64,000 nt of DNA from Plasmopara viticola (taxonomy: Eukaryota > Oomycota > Peronosporomycetes > Peronosporales > Peronosporaceae). Position 1 is the stretch's first letter; each line of letters begins with the position of its first letter. The notes under the pieces were generated by a model. It saw nothing but the letters and a program-made list of their open reading frames with translations, was not told the DNA's origin and did no database searches. Made by a program: the position numbers and the translations under genes. Below, in pieces: positions 1 through 12,800 of the stretch. The stretch is from the NCBI GenBank assembly GCA_001695595.3, contig MBPM02000074.1:62001-126000 (forward strand), read 5' to 3'.

Positions 1-341
1 CGAAGCTTTAAAGTCTTTCAATAGCCCGCCGGTACGGTAGACCCTGTAGATGAACCGACGTACAAGATGTTTGGCTTTTAAATCCGCTATCGTATCAATC
101 CATCAAAATAACAATTGTGCGCTGAGGTAGCATCCTACATATAATACGCATGGTTTTGAGCATCCAGACTTGGTGTCATGCACATCGTTTCTGCCAGCCC
201 AGACTTAGTGCGTATTCATATAAAGTTTGTAGCACGCAGCGGCGTGCTATAAACTCAAACTTTAGCCCTTCCAGAAATAATGGAAATACACACTATATAC
301 GGTCGACGGAGCTAATAAATATTTAACCTATTTAAGTTATC

Positions 342-903
342 AATCCCCCCCATTTTGGTATCCATCCCCCATTTTTGATATTGGCTAATTAAGTAAACTA
401 CTGATTGCCTAGAACTTGGACCTGGTATTAAAATGTTCGTGACGCCACTAACGCTTTCCTATCTACAACGCGAATTAATTGACTTTCTTTTATAGTGCGC
501 GCTACAGAATTTTGTTAACTCGAATACTGCTCAAAGGTTCATTTTTTATCGCGCGAGGGGGAAGGGTAGAACTAGTGCTATCAAAAATCTGAATAACGGT
601 AAGAGCATCAATCGTTTTACCAATATTCAATGCGGTTAGTTTAAAATAAAGCGATGCCTACTGGGGATGACCTAGTGATAACAACATAAAGCACTGTGTT
701 TAGACACTTCAATCGTGGCACAGTTTTGATCAGAATGTGAATGTAAATGTGAATGTGAGGAATGTAGCGTTCTGTGGATGGTGAAGTAAATAGCAAAAAG
801 AGGTTAAGAAGAAAATGGCGTCACGAATATTCAAACACCAAGCCCGAGTATCAGCCAATCAGTAATTTATTTTAATAGCCAATCACAAAAATGGGGGATG
901 CTC
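342..903. mobile_element. decayed TIR (non-autonomous DNA transposon) element
   Basis: The two ends are inverted copies of each other. On the left, CATCCCCCATTTTTG (363-377) is followed by ATTGGCTAATT, ACTGATTGCC and TTCGTGACGCCA (about 436-447). The right end (about 903 back to 815) reads the same motifs in the same order on the other strand, with ATTGGCTATT, ACTGATTGGC and TTCGTGACGCCA. The inverted repeat is at least 85 bp and imperfect. The left end has a second, outer copy of the CCCCCATTTT motif 19 bp further out that the right end lacks, so the right end looks truncated. I see no clean target-site duplication and no transposase. By architecture it belongs with the elements at 35.9 and 46.1 kb. 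Confidence 0.6.
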
Positions 904-1153
904 TCATTTATGTTTTAGTAATACCGGTACGATTCCTACGACTACGTGCTTAACAAAATCACAGCCATTTAAACTTACTGGATTGGTCAAATTTGTTTAT
1001 CACCTACAAGCACCCTCCAGCCAACTCGCCTGCTTAACAATAATTTGTTAAGCTTTCATAATAAATGATTGTTCCAAAAGGACATATTAGAAGTACACAA
1101 TATTAGCACTTCTCTGGATTTCTAAAAAACCTGTGAGAAAATAGACACCAGTC

Positions 1154-2452
1154 TCAGCAGTTAAAATCAGAGACTAAAAAGCCAAAAAAGCTGCACGCAC
1201 GGCTTTTGAGAAAATCGTAGCTCGAAGCTGCATCAAATCCCGAATTGTCTAAAACAAAGCTTTCGCGATAATGCATTCGTGTCATTTGAGATCGTTCCAG
1301 CATGACGATCACACGCTGACGAATATCTTCCACCGCAATGTCTGCTGCTTGGCCTTTGCCCGAAACACCAACACGCACAAATAGCTGCTCATTAGATGCA
1401 ATGGGGCACGCTACATCGCCTACTACGATATGTGAAACGACCTCTTCTAACTGTGAAAGCACAGCATGACAGACCTCAGCGTCCATTCCAGTCGCTAGAC
1501 TTACCGGCGGATGAAAAACTCTTATCGCCACGTTGTCACTGTCTGGCTTCAAGGCCGCGCTGGTGTCAATAGAGCACGACCGCTTGTTTTTCCTCATGTG
1601 CACTTCCTTTTTCTCACAAAAAACTCGCTTTTGCTCCTTCGCTAGTACACGTCTCTGTTTCTGTTTCTGCTCACAATTTTGGCGTCGTTTCCATCCAAAC
1701 GACTTCTTTTTACTTAAAGCGCGATTTTCCTGAGCCTTGATTGGCATCTCGATCGCTTTAGACGGCACCACCGGGCTACTGCTTCGTCCTTTGATCGTCT
1801 CAGCCTTCTGCTGCTTAAAGACGGGCCATTGGGCAGGCGATTGCGCAGCCGACAGCATGCCACTGTAGGGCATAAACAAAACCTCATCCTCCGATCCACT
1901 CTGAGTTTCTTGACTAGAAGACTCGGCCACAAATGTCTCAGACGATGTTAGTCTCGCCGAAATCACTGCCTTGCCCTTACTGCCAGCTAGCATCCCCACT
2001 TTGCACGCCAGCAGCTTTTGCGCCTGGCGCTGCTTCTCGGCAAAAATCGCCTCCTCATCTTCTTCTCCGTCCTCGTCGTCATTGTTACTCAGGCTTCGTT
2101 GATGCTGTAATAGCACCTCGGAAGTAGGCGGAGCGATTTTTGCCTTCCACACCAACTGCTTGAACAATGCGGGCTGTGATTGCTTAGACTGGTGGTATTT
2201 GCACCTAAAACGACGAATGGGTGGTGACGTACTACTCCTACGTTGAAAGCTGCAGGCACTAGTGGTATGCAGTGGATGTGGCGGAGACTGGAGTCTGTGA
2301 TGTTGATTATGTTTCTGTTGTTGTCGTTTCGTGTCCGCAGACTGCTTTTCGAGCTCTTGGTTGCTAGAGGTGTTAATAATCTTGGGGCGGTAGTGCGGCA
2401 CACTGCTCAAAGATGCGGACGAAAGCACTCGGCGCTTTGGAGTCGTGCCCAT
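1154..2452 (-). CDS. hypothetical basic, low-complexity protein (432 aa)
   Basis: This is a single uninterrupted frame from an ATG at 2452 in a good context (ACAATGG). The frame runs three codons further 5' only to a TTG, so the ATG is the better start. The N-terminal half is rich in Q, S, K and R with His/Gln runs and looks disordered. A short acidic stretch (NDDEDGEEDEE) lies near residue 125, and very basic KKKSFGWKRR-like segments lie in the middle. The last 110 residues look folded, alternating hydrophobic and charged positions (for example LSQLEEVVSHIVVGDV). I recognise no family. Basic clusters suggest a nuclear or nucleic-acid-associated protein, but that is a guess. The gene lies about 200 bp downstream of the PB1-UBA gene on the same strand. 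Confidence 0.7.
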   Translation of the reverse strand: MGTTPKRRVLSSASLSSVPHYRPKIINTSSNQELEKQSADTKRQQQKHNQHHRLQSPPHPLHTTSACSFQRRSSTSPPIRRFRCKYHQSKQSQPALFKQLVWKAKIAPPTSEVLLQHQRSLSNNDDEDGEEDEEAIFAEKQRQAQKLLACKVGMLAGSKGKAVISARLTSSETFVAESSSQETQSGSEDEVLFMPYSGMLSAAQSPAQWPVFKQQKAETIKGRSSSPVVPSKAIEMPIKAQENRALSKKKSFGWKRRQNCEQKQKQRRVLAKEQKRVFCEKKEVHMRKNKRSCSIDTSAALKPDSDNVAIRVFHPPVSLATGMDAEVCHAVLSQLEEVVSHIVVGDVACPIASNEQLFVRVGVSGKGQAADIAVEDIRQRVIVMLERSQMTRMHYRESFVLDNSGFDAASSYDFLKSRACSFFGFLVSDFNC

Positions 2453-2649
2453 TGTAAACAATCGAAGACAAGGTTTTAAGGGTCGGATCGCTTTTACAGT
2501 TTGACATTAGATAGAATACAAAAAATCAGAATAAAAATGAGTGAAAGATAGTAACGCCATCGTTTTTTGCCAGGTAACTGTCTGCAAGACTGCGAAGCTA
2601 GTAGCGGGGCAACTAGATACTAAGCTTTCACCATTTTCGTCAAGATAGC

Positions 2650-3486
2650 TTAATTCTCCTCCGTCAAAACATTAAGCACAACATTAAGGTTGCCGTCGCT
2701 CTTTTCCAGAATGTCAATGATATGCGCCTGGTTAACATTTGGAAAAATACCGTTGACAATAGAGAGCTGCTCAGCCCATTTGACTTCCGCCTCAGAAAAG
2801 GCCACAGACGATGCAATAGACGGTGTTTCTTCCGTCCCCTGAGCCAGCGAGGCCTCCACCGAAGGGGCTGGCGGCGGTGTAGCCTCTGTCGGCTGCACAA
2901 ATTCGTTTGAAGGAACAACCGAGGTGACGGGCGCAGCCATGGGCTCTCCAGACTTTTTCTCCGGTATGAGGCGGTTAATTTGGCCCACAAGGCCCTGAGT
3001 AAAGCTCGAAAAGCCACCAACAGCCGTCTTCGGCAAGATTGCATTATCTCTAGCCGTCTGATCTAATATCACATTTGAATTGGATGCAGCACTCGTGGAA
3101 AAGTCGGTGTCGCCCTTAAGTTTCTCAAGTGCGACGGCAAGGGCCTGCATCACGTTCTCCACAGATTTAATAAGGGGTTCCGTAACTTGGTCACTAAACT
3201 CAACTTGGTGACGCGTGATCGCTGAGAACTTGAGTGACTGCAATGGCTCCACCGAGCTCAGAAATACCCGCAAGGCTTCTTGAAATTCAGCGTCCGTTGT
3301 CACGTTGACGCGGTCGCCCTCGGGATCACGGTACTGCACAATGAATTCGCCTTCGGGCACACAAAAGGTCTGAGCCATTAGCTGATTTAGGTCTTCAAAA
3401 GAAAAAGAGTTCAAGTCCACGCGCATGCGGTGGATGTCTCCGTTGAAGGCGACCTTAAGTGCTACCTGGTGCTGCTGGGGTGCCAT
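2650..3486 (-). CDS. PB1 and UBA domain protein, p62/NBR1-like (278 aa)
   Basis: The N-terminus (residues about 7-90) is a PB1 domain: a basic beta strand (VALKVAF) with the conserved Lys, then an acidic OPCA motif (residues 51-72, QYRDPEGDRVNVTTDAEFQE). The C-terminal 44 residues look like a UBA fold (LSIVNGIFPNVNQAHIIDIL...GNLNVVLNVL). The linker is Pro/Glu/Ser rich. PB1 plus C-terminal UBA is the layout of autophagy cargo receptors (p62/SQSTM1, NBR1), where PB1 oligomerises and UBA binds ubiquitin. The ZZ zinc finger and the NBR1 four-Trp domain are absent, so this is a reduced version or another PB1-UBA adaptor. The start is the ATG at 3486 (AACGATGG); the frame extends 36 codons further only to a TTG. 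No intron is needed. Confidence 0.75.
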   Translation of the reverse strand: MAPQQHQVALKVAFNGDIHRMRVDLNSFSFEDLNQLMAQTFCVPEGEFIVQYRDPEGDRVNVTTDAEFQEALRVFLSSVEPLQSLKFSAITRHQVEFSDQVTEPLIKSVENVMQALAVALEKLKGDTDFSTSAASNSNVILDQTARDNAILPKTAVGGFSSFTQGLVGQINRLIPEKKSGEPMAAPVTSVVPSNEFVQPTEATPPPAPSVEASLAQGTEETPSIASSVAFSEAEVKWAEQLSIVNGIFPNVNQAHIIDILEKSDGNLNVVLNVLTEEN

Positions 3487-3594
3487 CGTTACGCTTTTTA
3501 GATAATGGTGAAAGAAGAATGACTTACTACTATTATTACGACGTTTACTTATATATGTTTTAAAGCCAGTAGATGCGACCTGACTCTTAGCCAA

Positions 3595-4970
3595 TTACTT
3601 CTAACTATTGGCCCTCTTATTAAACCTTATTAGGATTAAACGATTCATCGAATCGAAATACATGTTGGGCCACACATAAAAGTGCTTAGCCTTTACTATA
3701 ATGCTACGTGCTTAATCGTAATAGCTTTTCATTTGGCATAGTAAATGGTAAGAACAAAATCTAGACCCTTGATATACTTTTTTATATTGGCTCGTTGTTA
3801 CTGCTGATTCTGAAGGAATTCAACAGGTGACAGCAAAAAGTACCTGATAGTCACTCGAGATGAGCGCGTGCAGCATTAGCCCTCGCAAAACACACAGAGA
3901 CGTGAGGTCAGTAATAAAAAAGATGCACTTATGATTATAAGTGGAAGATTTATACTGGTTGAACTTATCGGCCTATGATCTTCTAAACATCTGTGGGTGG
4001 CTACCTCGATAAGTAGCCAAAAATCTTGTATAGAAGCATCGCCACCGGTAGTGTATTAGGGCTCAAAAGTAGATCTCAGCAGCCAGTCCTATAAGGCCTG
4101 CATCTTTCGCTAGTCTTTATATAATTGAATTCTATCAAATATCTCATTTTTGTGGCTAAAGTCCTGCATCGCTCTAAATCTCTAAGATTAGGATTGTAAA
4201 TCGTTTATATTTCTACACGCATTCTTTAAAGTAGTGTTGTGTTGCTCCATAACCTGTTGGCTTCCAGGTCATTACTAAGCTCAAGGGGTTGAGTCATTAA
4301 CCTAAACGCACTATTAGGATTTAAAATGGATTCTTAAGCTTCACCTTAATTGTCGGACGCTCATCAAGCACTGCCCTAGTGGCCAATTGTCAATCATCAC
4401 GGCGGCTGACTTTGTGGCGCTTCCGATTTTTTCACAAATGATCTCCTAAGACTTTGGACAGAGTGTGCATGTATAGAATTAGCATCATGTGTATGATAGG
4501 AAAGTTGCCCGATTTTGAAACAACGGCAGCCAAAGTTTGGATTAAATCCAATACAATTGTGAAGTACATTGGCATTCGTCACATCAACGGCACTTCAGTT
4601 TCATTGAGATATGAATTCTATCTCAATGATAACATTGAAGTATCTGCCGGGGCTCTATGTATCGCCGGCAATTACGCCACATTCTATCATGTCCCTCTTG
4701 TTTTCAGCAATCCTATCAATTCGTGGGAATAATGAGAGAGATCACTCTTTAAATTTAAAATGCATTCGATGTTTCTCAATCTGAAGACCCATCAGCAGTG
4801 TTATTTATTTCCTCTGCCGACCAATTTTCTGCTAATTGGTAGCTTGCGCCTTCTTTCTGCGCACATATCACTTGAAAAGTGTGACATCTTCGTATTTATA
4901 TATCCTATCCAAATCGTCGAGTGGCTGATCCATTACGAGCTCCAGTGTTAGTGATCTATTTATCGTATCG
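3595..4970. other. intergenic DNA, no supported gene
   Basis: AT-rich sequence with frequent stops in all frames. The longest open frame (4454-4732, plus) begins at a TTG and resembles nothing I know. I see no repeats or RNA genes. Confidence 0.6.
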
Positions 4971-4975
4971 ATGAG

Positions 4976-5500
4976 CCGGCTAAACTTGCTCGACGATGAT
5001 CACCGAGTCGTACTCGCTGACCGGTGCGACCACTGTATGAAGATACCCACCAAAGATTGGATTTTGTTGACGTGCTTTAGAACAGCATCACTTTTTAATA
5101 TGATTGTTGCTGAAAGACGTCGACGAAAAAGACTATGTTAGCTAAACTTATCTATTTAGAATGTCTTTTCAGACTTGACCATGCATCATGTGCATCATCT
5201 ACCATTTAAATGAACGGTCGTTGCGAGTATATGCAAAACAAGTCTTTTTAGAACCTCAACGTTTAAGCGCTTTGCCTCTTTATTCTAGTTGGCGCGGTTT
5301 GGCATCTACCTTTCACGGCTCTCTATATTTTACGATTAATTAAGGTGATCACCATAACGTAGGTATATACAGTGTTTAAGCTGAATTTGCGTGGCTTGAG
5401 CTCACCCTTCAAGAAAGGCGCGTAGTATGTAGTGATATCACACCTTTACCGGGACAGTCTGCAAATCATACCATAATCAGCACTGCGATGCGCTGTACAA
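4976..5500. repeat. diverged duplicate, copy A
   Basis: This segment matches 6125-6740 in the same order and orientation. Shared anchors are the CTCGCTGACC block (5014 versus 6154), the GACCATGCA/GATCATGCA block near 5178 versus 6313, GAATTTGCGTGGCTTGA (5383 versus 6559) and a late block ending ATCATA near 5470. Identity is patchy with many indels, so the duplication is old. It carries stops in every frame on both strands and codes for nothing intact. Confidence 0.55.
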
Positions 5501-6124
5501 ACTGACTCGTGTATGCCCTTGTTTTATGTTTGAGGCAGTGAGTATAGAACGATTGTTGCATTGCATAGTAAAACGCAAAGCAATTTTATTTGAGGTTCTT
5601 AGTTCGCAATGCTACCTCTAAGATCAATTACCTCGAACGATGTGAAACCTTCTCAACAAAGCTACCTAGTGACATCATTTAAGTTCTCAATCAGTGAAGT
5701 CACATCTTTGCAAGTAAAATTCGGTGGCATACCAGTGAACTTTCCCGAATTTATCGTGGGGGTCGTGAATAATCGGATTGACTGGTAAACAGAAGCCAAA
5801 AGACTTCTAACAACTGCTCCCAACACGATTTAGAGAAGAAAGTCAACCAATACTTTTTCATCGCCCGCGGCGCTTGCTCGTTGAGTGTCTGCCGCTCGCC
5901 TCTCTCGGAAATCTTCCCAAACTTTTTAAGAGCCTTCATATTTGCTCGACACAATCCATATTTTATTATTTACCGGTCGCACGTTGCGCTTCTTGTTGGC
6001 TGTCATTGTCAACGCTTAGCCGACAGCAATTCATCTGTGCGACCATTTTGCTTCTTGCGCTGCTATATAACAGCCATCACGAGCTTTATCGTAATTAAGT
6101 GAAACTTTGACCCCAACAACGTAT

Positions 6125-6740
6125 TGATGAACTATCAAACTTGCACAAGTTTGATCGCCGAATCGTCCTCGCTGACCAGATGGACTGCTGTGTCAAAATA
6201 ATTTGCTAACTACTTAATCTTGTTATTGTGTTTTAGCACATCATCATCGTAAGCAAGAGACTTCAGCCAGGAAAGCGCTAAACTAATTTTCTCAAAGAAT
6301 CCTTACCCACCTGATCATGCAACGTGTACGGCAGCTGCAAGTTCATGCAGAACAAGTTCTTACCAGCGCCTTGCGGGCCATCACTTGAGCGTCGTTTGGT
6401 CTAACAAAGTCGAGCAGGGCTTCAATTTGGTTCCACTTCTACGCTTCACGCATCTCTATCACCATCTCAATCCCTTTTTTTGCGAGTGAAATGTACTTTC
6501 TATGAGCGCATCGTCAAAATGTCCACCTTGGTGTGAGTGTACTCGATGTCTTGTAAAGAATTTGCGTGGCTTGATCATTCAACCTTTAGGGAAGAAACCC
6601 GGCAAAATCCAACGTCAATACATTTTGAGGTCCACAATGCTAGCACTGTACGCTGTTCTTAAGACCCTTTTGGAAGCTTCTCAGTGACGTCATGTGCTAA
6701 TATCGCACTTTTACTTGTACAAGCCGATACAGTACCTATA
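6125..6740 (-). pseudogene. diverged duplicate, copy B, with a possible P-loop remnant
   Basis: This is the partner of 4976-5500. On the minus strand, positions 6384-6355 read as GPQGAGKN preceded by Asp, the spacing of a Walker A P-loop (GxxxxGK[ST] with Asn at the last position), followed by about 25 open codons before a stop. Another minus frame stays open over about 6445-6355. A degenerate NTPase-like gene, perhaps from an expanded family, is one reading. The motif is short enough to be chance, and copy A does not preserve it. Confidence 0.25.
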
Positions 6741-6889
6741 AACGGTATCATAATCGATTCGAACTCGCGGGTAAACAAAGATCGTTTGCGCATTACATGA
6801 TAGTATGCAAAGTTATATACTTAAGGTACTCAATTTGCAATGTCACCTCTAGAACCATTTTATAGAATGTTCTGGATGACGTCACCGAA

Positions 6890-9800
6890 TAATGAGGCGC
6901 GTTAGATCCACGACTAATTATTTTTTTTAAAGTGCTGAGACGTCGATCGGCCACATAGTAGCTCGATCGTTCTTTTTTGACGTGGACAATGGCAAAAGTG
7001 GCATAACTTAAAGAATAAAAAGTCTTCCGAAAAACTGAGATGTCGAACGGCAACGTGAATTTACGATATATCATTTTGAACCTGCTTAGGCGTGTAAGAG
7101 TCATTAGTTTTTGAGCAACGGCTCGTCTGGACATCTCAGACAAAATCCGTCTTATAGTAGAATGATGTCTCTTACTAGACAGTGGACAGACGCATTTGAT
7201 CGATGACATATTAAAAAATGTTTCTCTTTGAAAGTTGAGACGTAGCATCGTCACATATTAGCACGTTTTGTCTTTCTGTACATGCACAGGTGCACAAGAG
7301 CTACAACGCATTTATCCATCACTTTTTGAAGTGCTGGGACATCGCACGGCCACATACTAGCGCCCTCGCTCTTTCTTGACATGCACTAGCACGAAAAAAG
7401 CGTAATATAGGTAATTGACGCTTTTTTAAAAACCCGAGACGTTGTAAGGTCACATATTCGCACGATGTGTTTTTCTATATGTGCACAAGCGCGTTAGAGA
7501 CACACTTCATTTGTCAGTAAGCTATTTAAGTTGGTGGGACGTCATACGGCAAATTCTGGCTCGATCGCTCTTCTTGATAAGCGCAAGCGAGACGGAGGAG
7601 TACAATAAAGATTTAAGACTCCTTCGAAAAATTGAGACGTTATACGGCCAAGACGTAGCATGATCTGTCCTTAGAAAATGGACATTCGGATTAAAGCTAT
7701 GGCTAAAAGAACATGCGCACACGCGTTAAACTTATTTCTTGGCAAAAAAAGATTCTTTTGGAAAGCTGAGACGTTGTCCAGCCACATAGGATTACGGAGT
7801 CTCTCTAAAGACGTGCGCAGCCGAGAAATTGTGCAGCTAAGTTAAAGCTATATCTTAGTGAATAATGGCTCTTTTTGAAAAGCTGAGACGTCGTACGGCC
7901 ACATATTAACACGGCCTGTCTTTGTAGACGTGCTCAGATGTGGTAGATCCATAACTTCGTGACTTACGGCTCTATGCAAAAAAATGGGACGGTGTACGCT
8001 CGAATGAATACGATCTATCTTTTTTGACTTGTGAAGCCATTTTGGGGCATTCAAAGCTGAGAGATAGTACCGCCACATAGAAGCACGTTTTGGCTTATTA
8101 GACGTGCACAGTCACTTCAAAGCAATCTGCAGTGAATTAAGGCTATTATTCGAAAAGCTGAGACGTTGTGCGGTCATTATTTGAACAATCGGTCTTTATG
8201 CACATGCACATGCGTGTTTGAGCAGCAACTCATTTAACAATCACGTTTTGAAATTCTGGAAATTCTTACGGCCACATATTAGCTCGATCGTTCTTTGTTG
8301 GCGTGCACAAGCAAAAAAGGCATAATTTAGGTAATAAAGACTCTTTTGAATAATTGAGTCGTTGCACGGCCACGAAATAGCACCATCTGTCATCCAAGTG
8401 GACATCCGAGTCAAACGCAAAGTTTTGTTAACAATGATGTTTCTGAAGAAATGAGATATCGTACCGCCACGTCCAAACAGTCATCTCTTTGTAGCCGTAC
8501 TCAGACGCGTTGAAGCCATAGCTTGGTGGAAAAATGCTCATTTGGAAAGCTGAGATGTTGTACAGCCACGGGTGGTAAACATTTCTCTTTCGAGACGTAC
8601 GCAACCGAGTAAATGCGCAGCCGAGTTAATGCCATATCTTAGTAGATATTATTATTTTGGAAAGCGCAAACGTCATACACCCACATATACGCACAATCTG
8701 TCTTTCTTAATGTACACAGACGGGTGGTAGATCCATAACATAGTGACTAATGGTTCTATTAAAAAAATGGGACGTTGTACGCTCGAATGAACACGATCTA
8801 TCTTTCTTGACATGTGAAGCCATTTTGGAGCATTCAATAAGTAAAGAATGACTTTGTTAAAAGCTGAGACATAGTACCGCAACATTGAAGCACGTTTTGG
8901 CTTATCAGACGTGCACAGTCACTTCAAAGCATACTACAGTGAATTAAGGCTATTATTTGAAAAGCTGAGACGTTGTGCTGTCATTATTTGAACAATCGGT
9001 CTTTTTGCACATGCACATGCGTGTTGGAGCAACAACTCATTTGACAATGACGTTTTAAAAACTGAAATTTTTTACGGCCACACATTAGCTCGATCGTTCT
9101 TTGTTGGCGTGCAGAAGCGAAAAAGGCATAATTTAGGAAACAAAGACTTCTTTGAAAAATTGAGTCGTTGCACGGCCACGTAATAGCACCATTTGTCATC
9201 CAAGTGGACATCCGAGTCAAACGCAAAGTTTTGTTAACAATGATGTTTCTGAAGAAATGAGATGTCGTACCGCCACGTCAAAAAAGTCATCTCTTTGTAG
9301 CCGTACTGAGACGCGTTGAAGCCATAGCTTGGTGGAAAAATGCTCATTTGGAAAGCTGAGATGTTGTACAGCCACAGATGGTTAACATCTCTCTTTTAAG
9401 ACGTACGCAACTCAGTAATTGCGCAGCCGGATTAATACCATATCTCAGTAAATAATGTTTTTTTGGAAAGCGGAAACGTCATACACCCACATATACGCAC
9501 AATCTGTCTTTCTTAATGTGCACAGATGTGGTAGAATCATAAGATAGTGACTAACGGCTCTATCAAAAAAATTAGACGTTGTACGCTCGAATGAACACGA
9601 TCTATCTTTCTTGACATGTGAAGCCATTTTGGATTTTCAACAAGTAAAGAACGACTTTGTTTCAAGCTGAGACATAGTACCGCCACATTGAAGCACATTT
9701 TGGCTTATCAGACGTGCACAGTCACTTCAAAGCAATCTACAGCAATCACAGTGCTGAGACGTTGTGCTTCATTATTTGAACAAGGTCTTTTTGCACATGC

Positions 9801-12800
9801 ACATGCGTGTTGGAGCACAACTCATTTGACAATGACATTTTAAAAACTGAAATTTTAAAAACCACATTTTAGGCGACATTAGCTCGTCAGAAGCGAAAAA
9901 GGTAAGAAGGTAATAAAGAGGCATAATTTAGGTAATAAAGACTTCTTTGAAAAATTGAGTCGTTGCACGGCCACGTAATAGCACCATCTGTCATCTAAGT
10001 GGACATCCGAGTCAAACGCAAAGTTTTGTTAACAATGATGTTTCTGAAGAAATGAGATGTCGTACCGCCACGTCAAAAAAGTCATCTCTTTGTAGCCGTA
10101 CTGAGACGCGTTGAAGCCATAGCTTGGTGGAAAATGCTCATTTGGAAAGCTGAGATGTTGTACAGCCACAGATGGTTAACATCTCTCTTTTAAGACGTAC
10201 GCAACTCAGTAATTTCGCAGCCGGATTAATACCATATCTTAGTAAATAATGATTTTTTGGAAAGCGGAAACGTCATACACCCACATATACGCACAATCTG
10301 TCTTTCTTAATGTGCACAGATGTGGTAGAATCATAAGATAGTGACTAACGGCTCTATCAAAAAAATTAGACGTTGTACGCTCGAATGAAAACGATCTTTC
10401 TTTCTTGACATGTGAAGCCATTTTGGATTTTCAACAAGTAAAGAACGACTTTGTTTCAAGCTGAGACATAGTACCGCCACATTGAAGCACGTTTTGGCTT
10501 ATCAGACGTGCACAGTCACTACAAAGCAATCTACAGTGAATTAAGGCTATTATTTGAAAAGCTGAGACGTTGAGCTGTCATTATTTGAACAATCGGTCTT
10601 TTTGCACATGCACATGCGTGTTGGAGCATCAACTCATTTGACAATGACGTTTTAAAAACTGAAATTTTCACGGCCACACATTAGCTCGATCGTTCTTTGT
10701 TGGCGTGCAGAAGCGAAAAAGGCATAATTTAGGTAATAAAGACTTCTTTGAAAAATTGAGTCGTTGCACGGCCACGTAATAGCACCATTTGTCATCTAAG
10801 TGGAGATCCGAGTCAAACGCAAAGTTTTGTTAACAATGATGTTTCTGAAGAAATGAGATATCGTACCGCCACGTCCAAACAGTCATCTCTTTGTAGCCGT
10901 ACTCAGACGCGTTGAAGCCATAGCTTGGTGGAAAAATGCTCATTTGGAAAGCTGAGATGTTGTACAGCCACGGGTAATAAACATTTCTCTTTCGAGACGT
11001 ACGCAACCGAGTAAATGCGCAGCCGAGTTAATGCCATATCTTAGTAGATATTATTATTTTGGAAAGCGCAAACGTCATACACCCACATATACGCACAATC
11101 TGTCTTTCTTAATGTGCACAGATGTGGTAGAATCATAAGATAGTGACTAACGGCTCTATCAAAAAAATGGGACGTTGTACGCTCGAATGAAAACGATCTA
11201 TCTTTCTTGACATGTGAAGCCATTTTGGATTTTCAACAAGTAAAGAACGACTTTGTTTCAAGCTGAGACATAGTACCGCCACATTGAAGCACGTTTTGGC
11301 TTATCAGACGTGCACAGTCACTTCAAAGCAATCTACAGTGAATTAAGGCTATTATTTGAAAAGCTGAGACGTTGTGCTGTCATTATTTGAACAATCGGTC
11401 TTTTTGCACATGCACATGCGTGTTGGAGCAACAACTCATTTGACAATGACGTTTTAAAAACTGAATTTTTTACGGCCACACATTAGCTCGATCGTTCTTT
11501 GTTGGCGTGCAGAAGCGAAAAAGGCATAATTTAGGAAATAAAGACTTCTTTGAAAAATTGAGTCGTTGCACGGCCACGTAATAGCACCATTTGTCATCTA
11601 AGTGGACATCCGAGTCAAACGCAAAGTTTTGTTAACAATGATGTTTCTGAAGAAATGAGATGTCGTACCGCCACGTCGAAAAAGTCATCTCTTTGAAGCC
11701 GTACTCAGACGCGTTGAAACCATAGCTTGGTGGAAAAATGCTCATTTGGAAAGCTGAGATGTTGTACAGCCACAGATGGTTAACATCTCTCTTTTAAGAC
11801 GTACGCAACTCAGTAATTGCGCAGCCGGATTAATACCATATCTTAGTAAATAATGTTTTTTTGGAAAGTGGAAACGTCATACACCCACATATACGCACAA
11901 TCTGTCTTTCTTAATGTGCACAGATGTGGTAGAATCATAAGATAGTGACTAACGGCTCTATCAAAAAAATGGGATGTTGTACGCTCGAATGAAAACAATC
12001 TATCTTTCTTGACATGTGAAGCCATTTTGGAGCATTCAATAAGTAAAGAATGACTTTGTTTAAAGCTGAGACATAGTACCGCAACATTGAAGCACGTTTT
12101 GGCTTATCAGACGTGCACAGTCACTTCAAAGCATACTACAGTGAATTAAGGCTATTATTTGAAAAGCTGAGACGTTGTGCTGTCATTATTTGAACAATCG
12201 GTCTTTTTGCACATGCACATGCGTGTTGGAGCAACAACTCATTTGACAATGACGTTTTAAAAGCTGAAATTTTTTACGGCCACACATTAACTCGATCGTT
12301 CTTTGTTGGCGTGCAGAAGCGAAAAAGGCATAATTTAGGTAATAAAGACTTCTTTGAAAAATTGAGTCGTTGCACGGCCACGTAATAGCACCATTTGTCA
12401 TCTAAGTGGACATCCAAGTCAAACGCAAAGTTTTGTTAACAATGATGTTTCTGAAGAAATGAGATGTCGTACCGCCACGTCGAAAAAGCCATCTCTTTGT
12501 AGCCGTACTCAGACGCGTTGAAGCCATAGCTTGGTGGAAAAATGCTCATTTGGAAAGCTGAGCTGGTTGGTTAACATCTCTCTTTCAAGACGTACGCAAC
12601 CGAGTAAATGCGCAGCCGAGTTAATGCCATATCTTAGTAGATATTATTATTTTGGAAAGCGCAAACGTCATACACCCACATATACGCACAATCTGTCTTT
12701 CTTTATGTGCACAGACGGGTGGTAGATCCATAACATAGTGACTAATGGTTCTATAAAAAAAATGGGACGTTGTACGCTCGAATGAAAACGATCTATCTTT

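Noticed and set aside
4454..4732. 92-codon plus-strand frame
   Set aside because: Starts at TTG, has no recognisable domain and no flanking splice sites that extend it.
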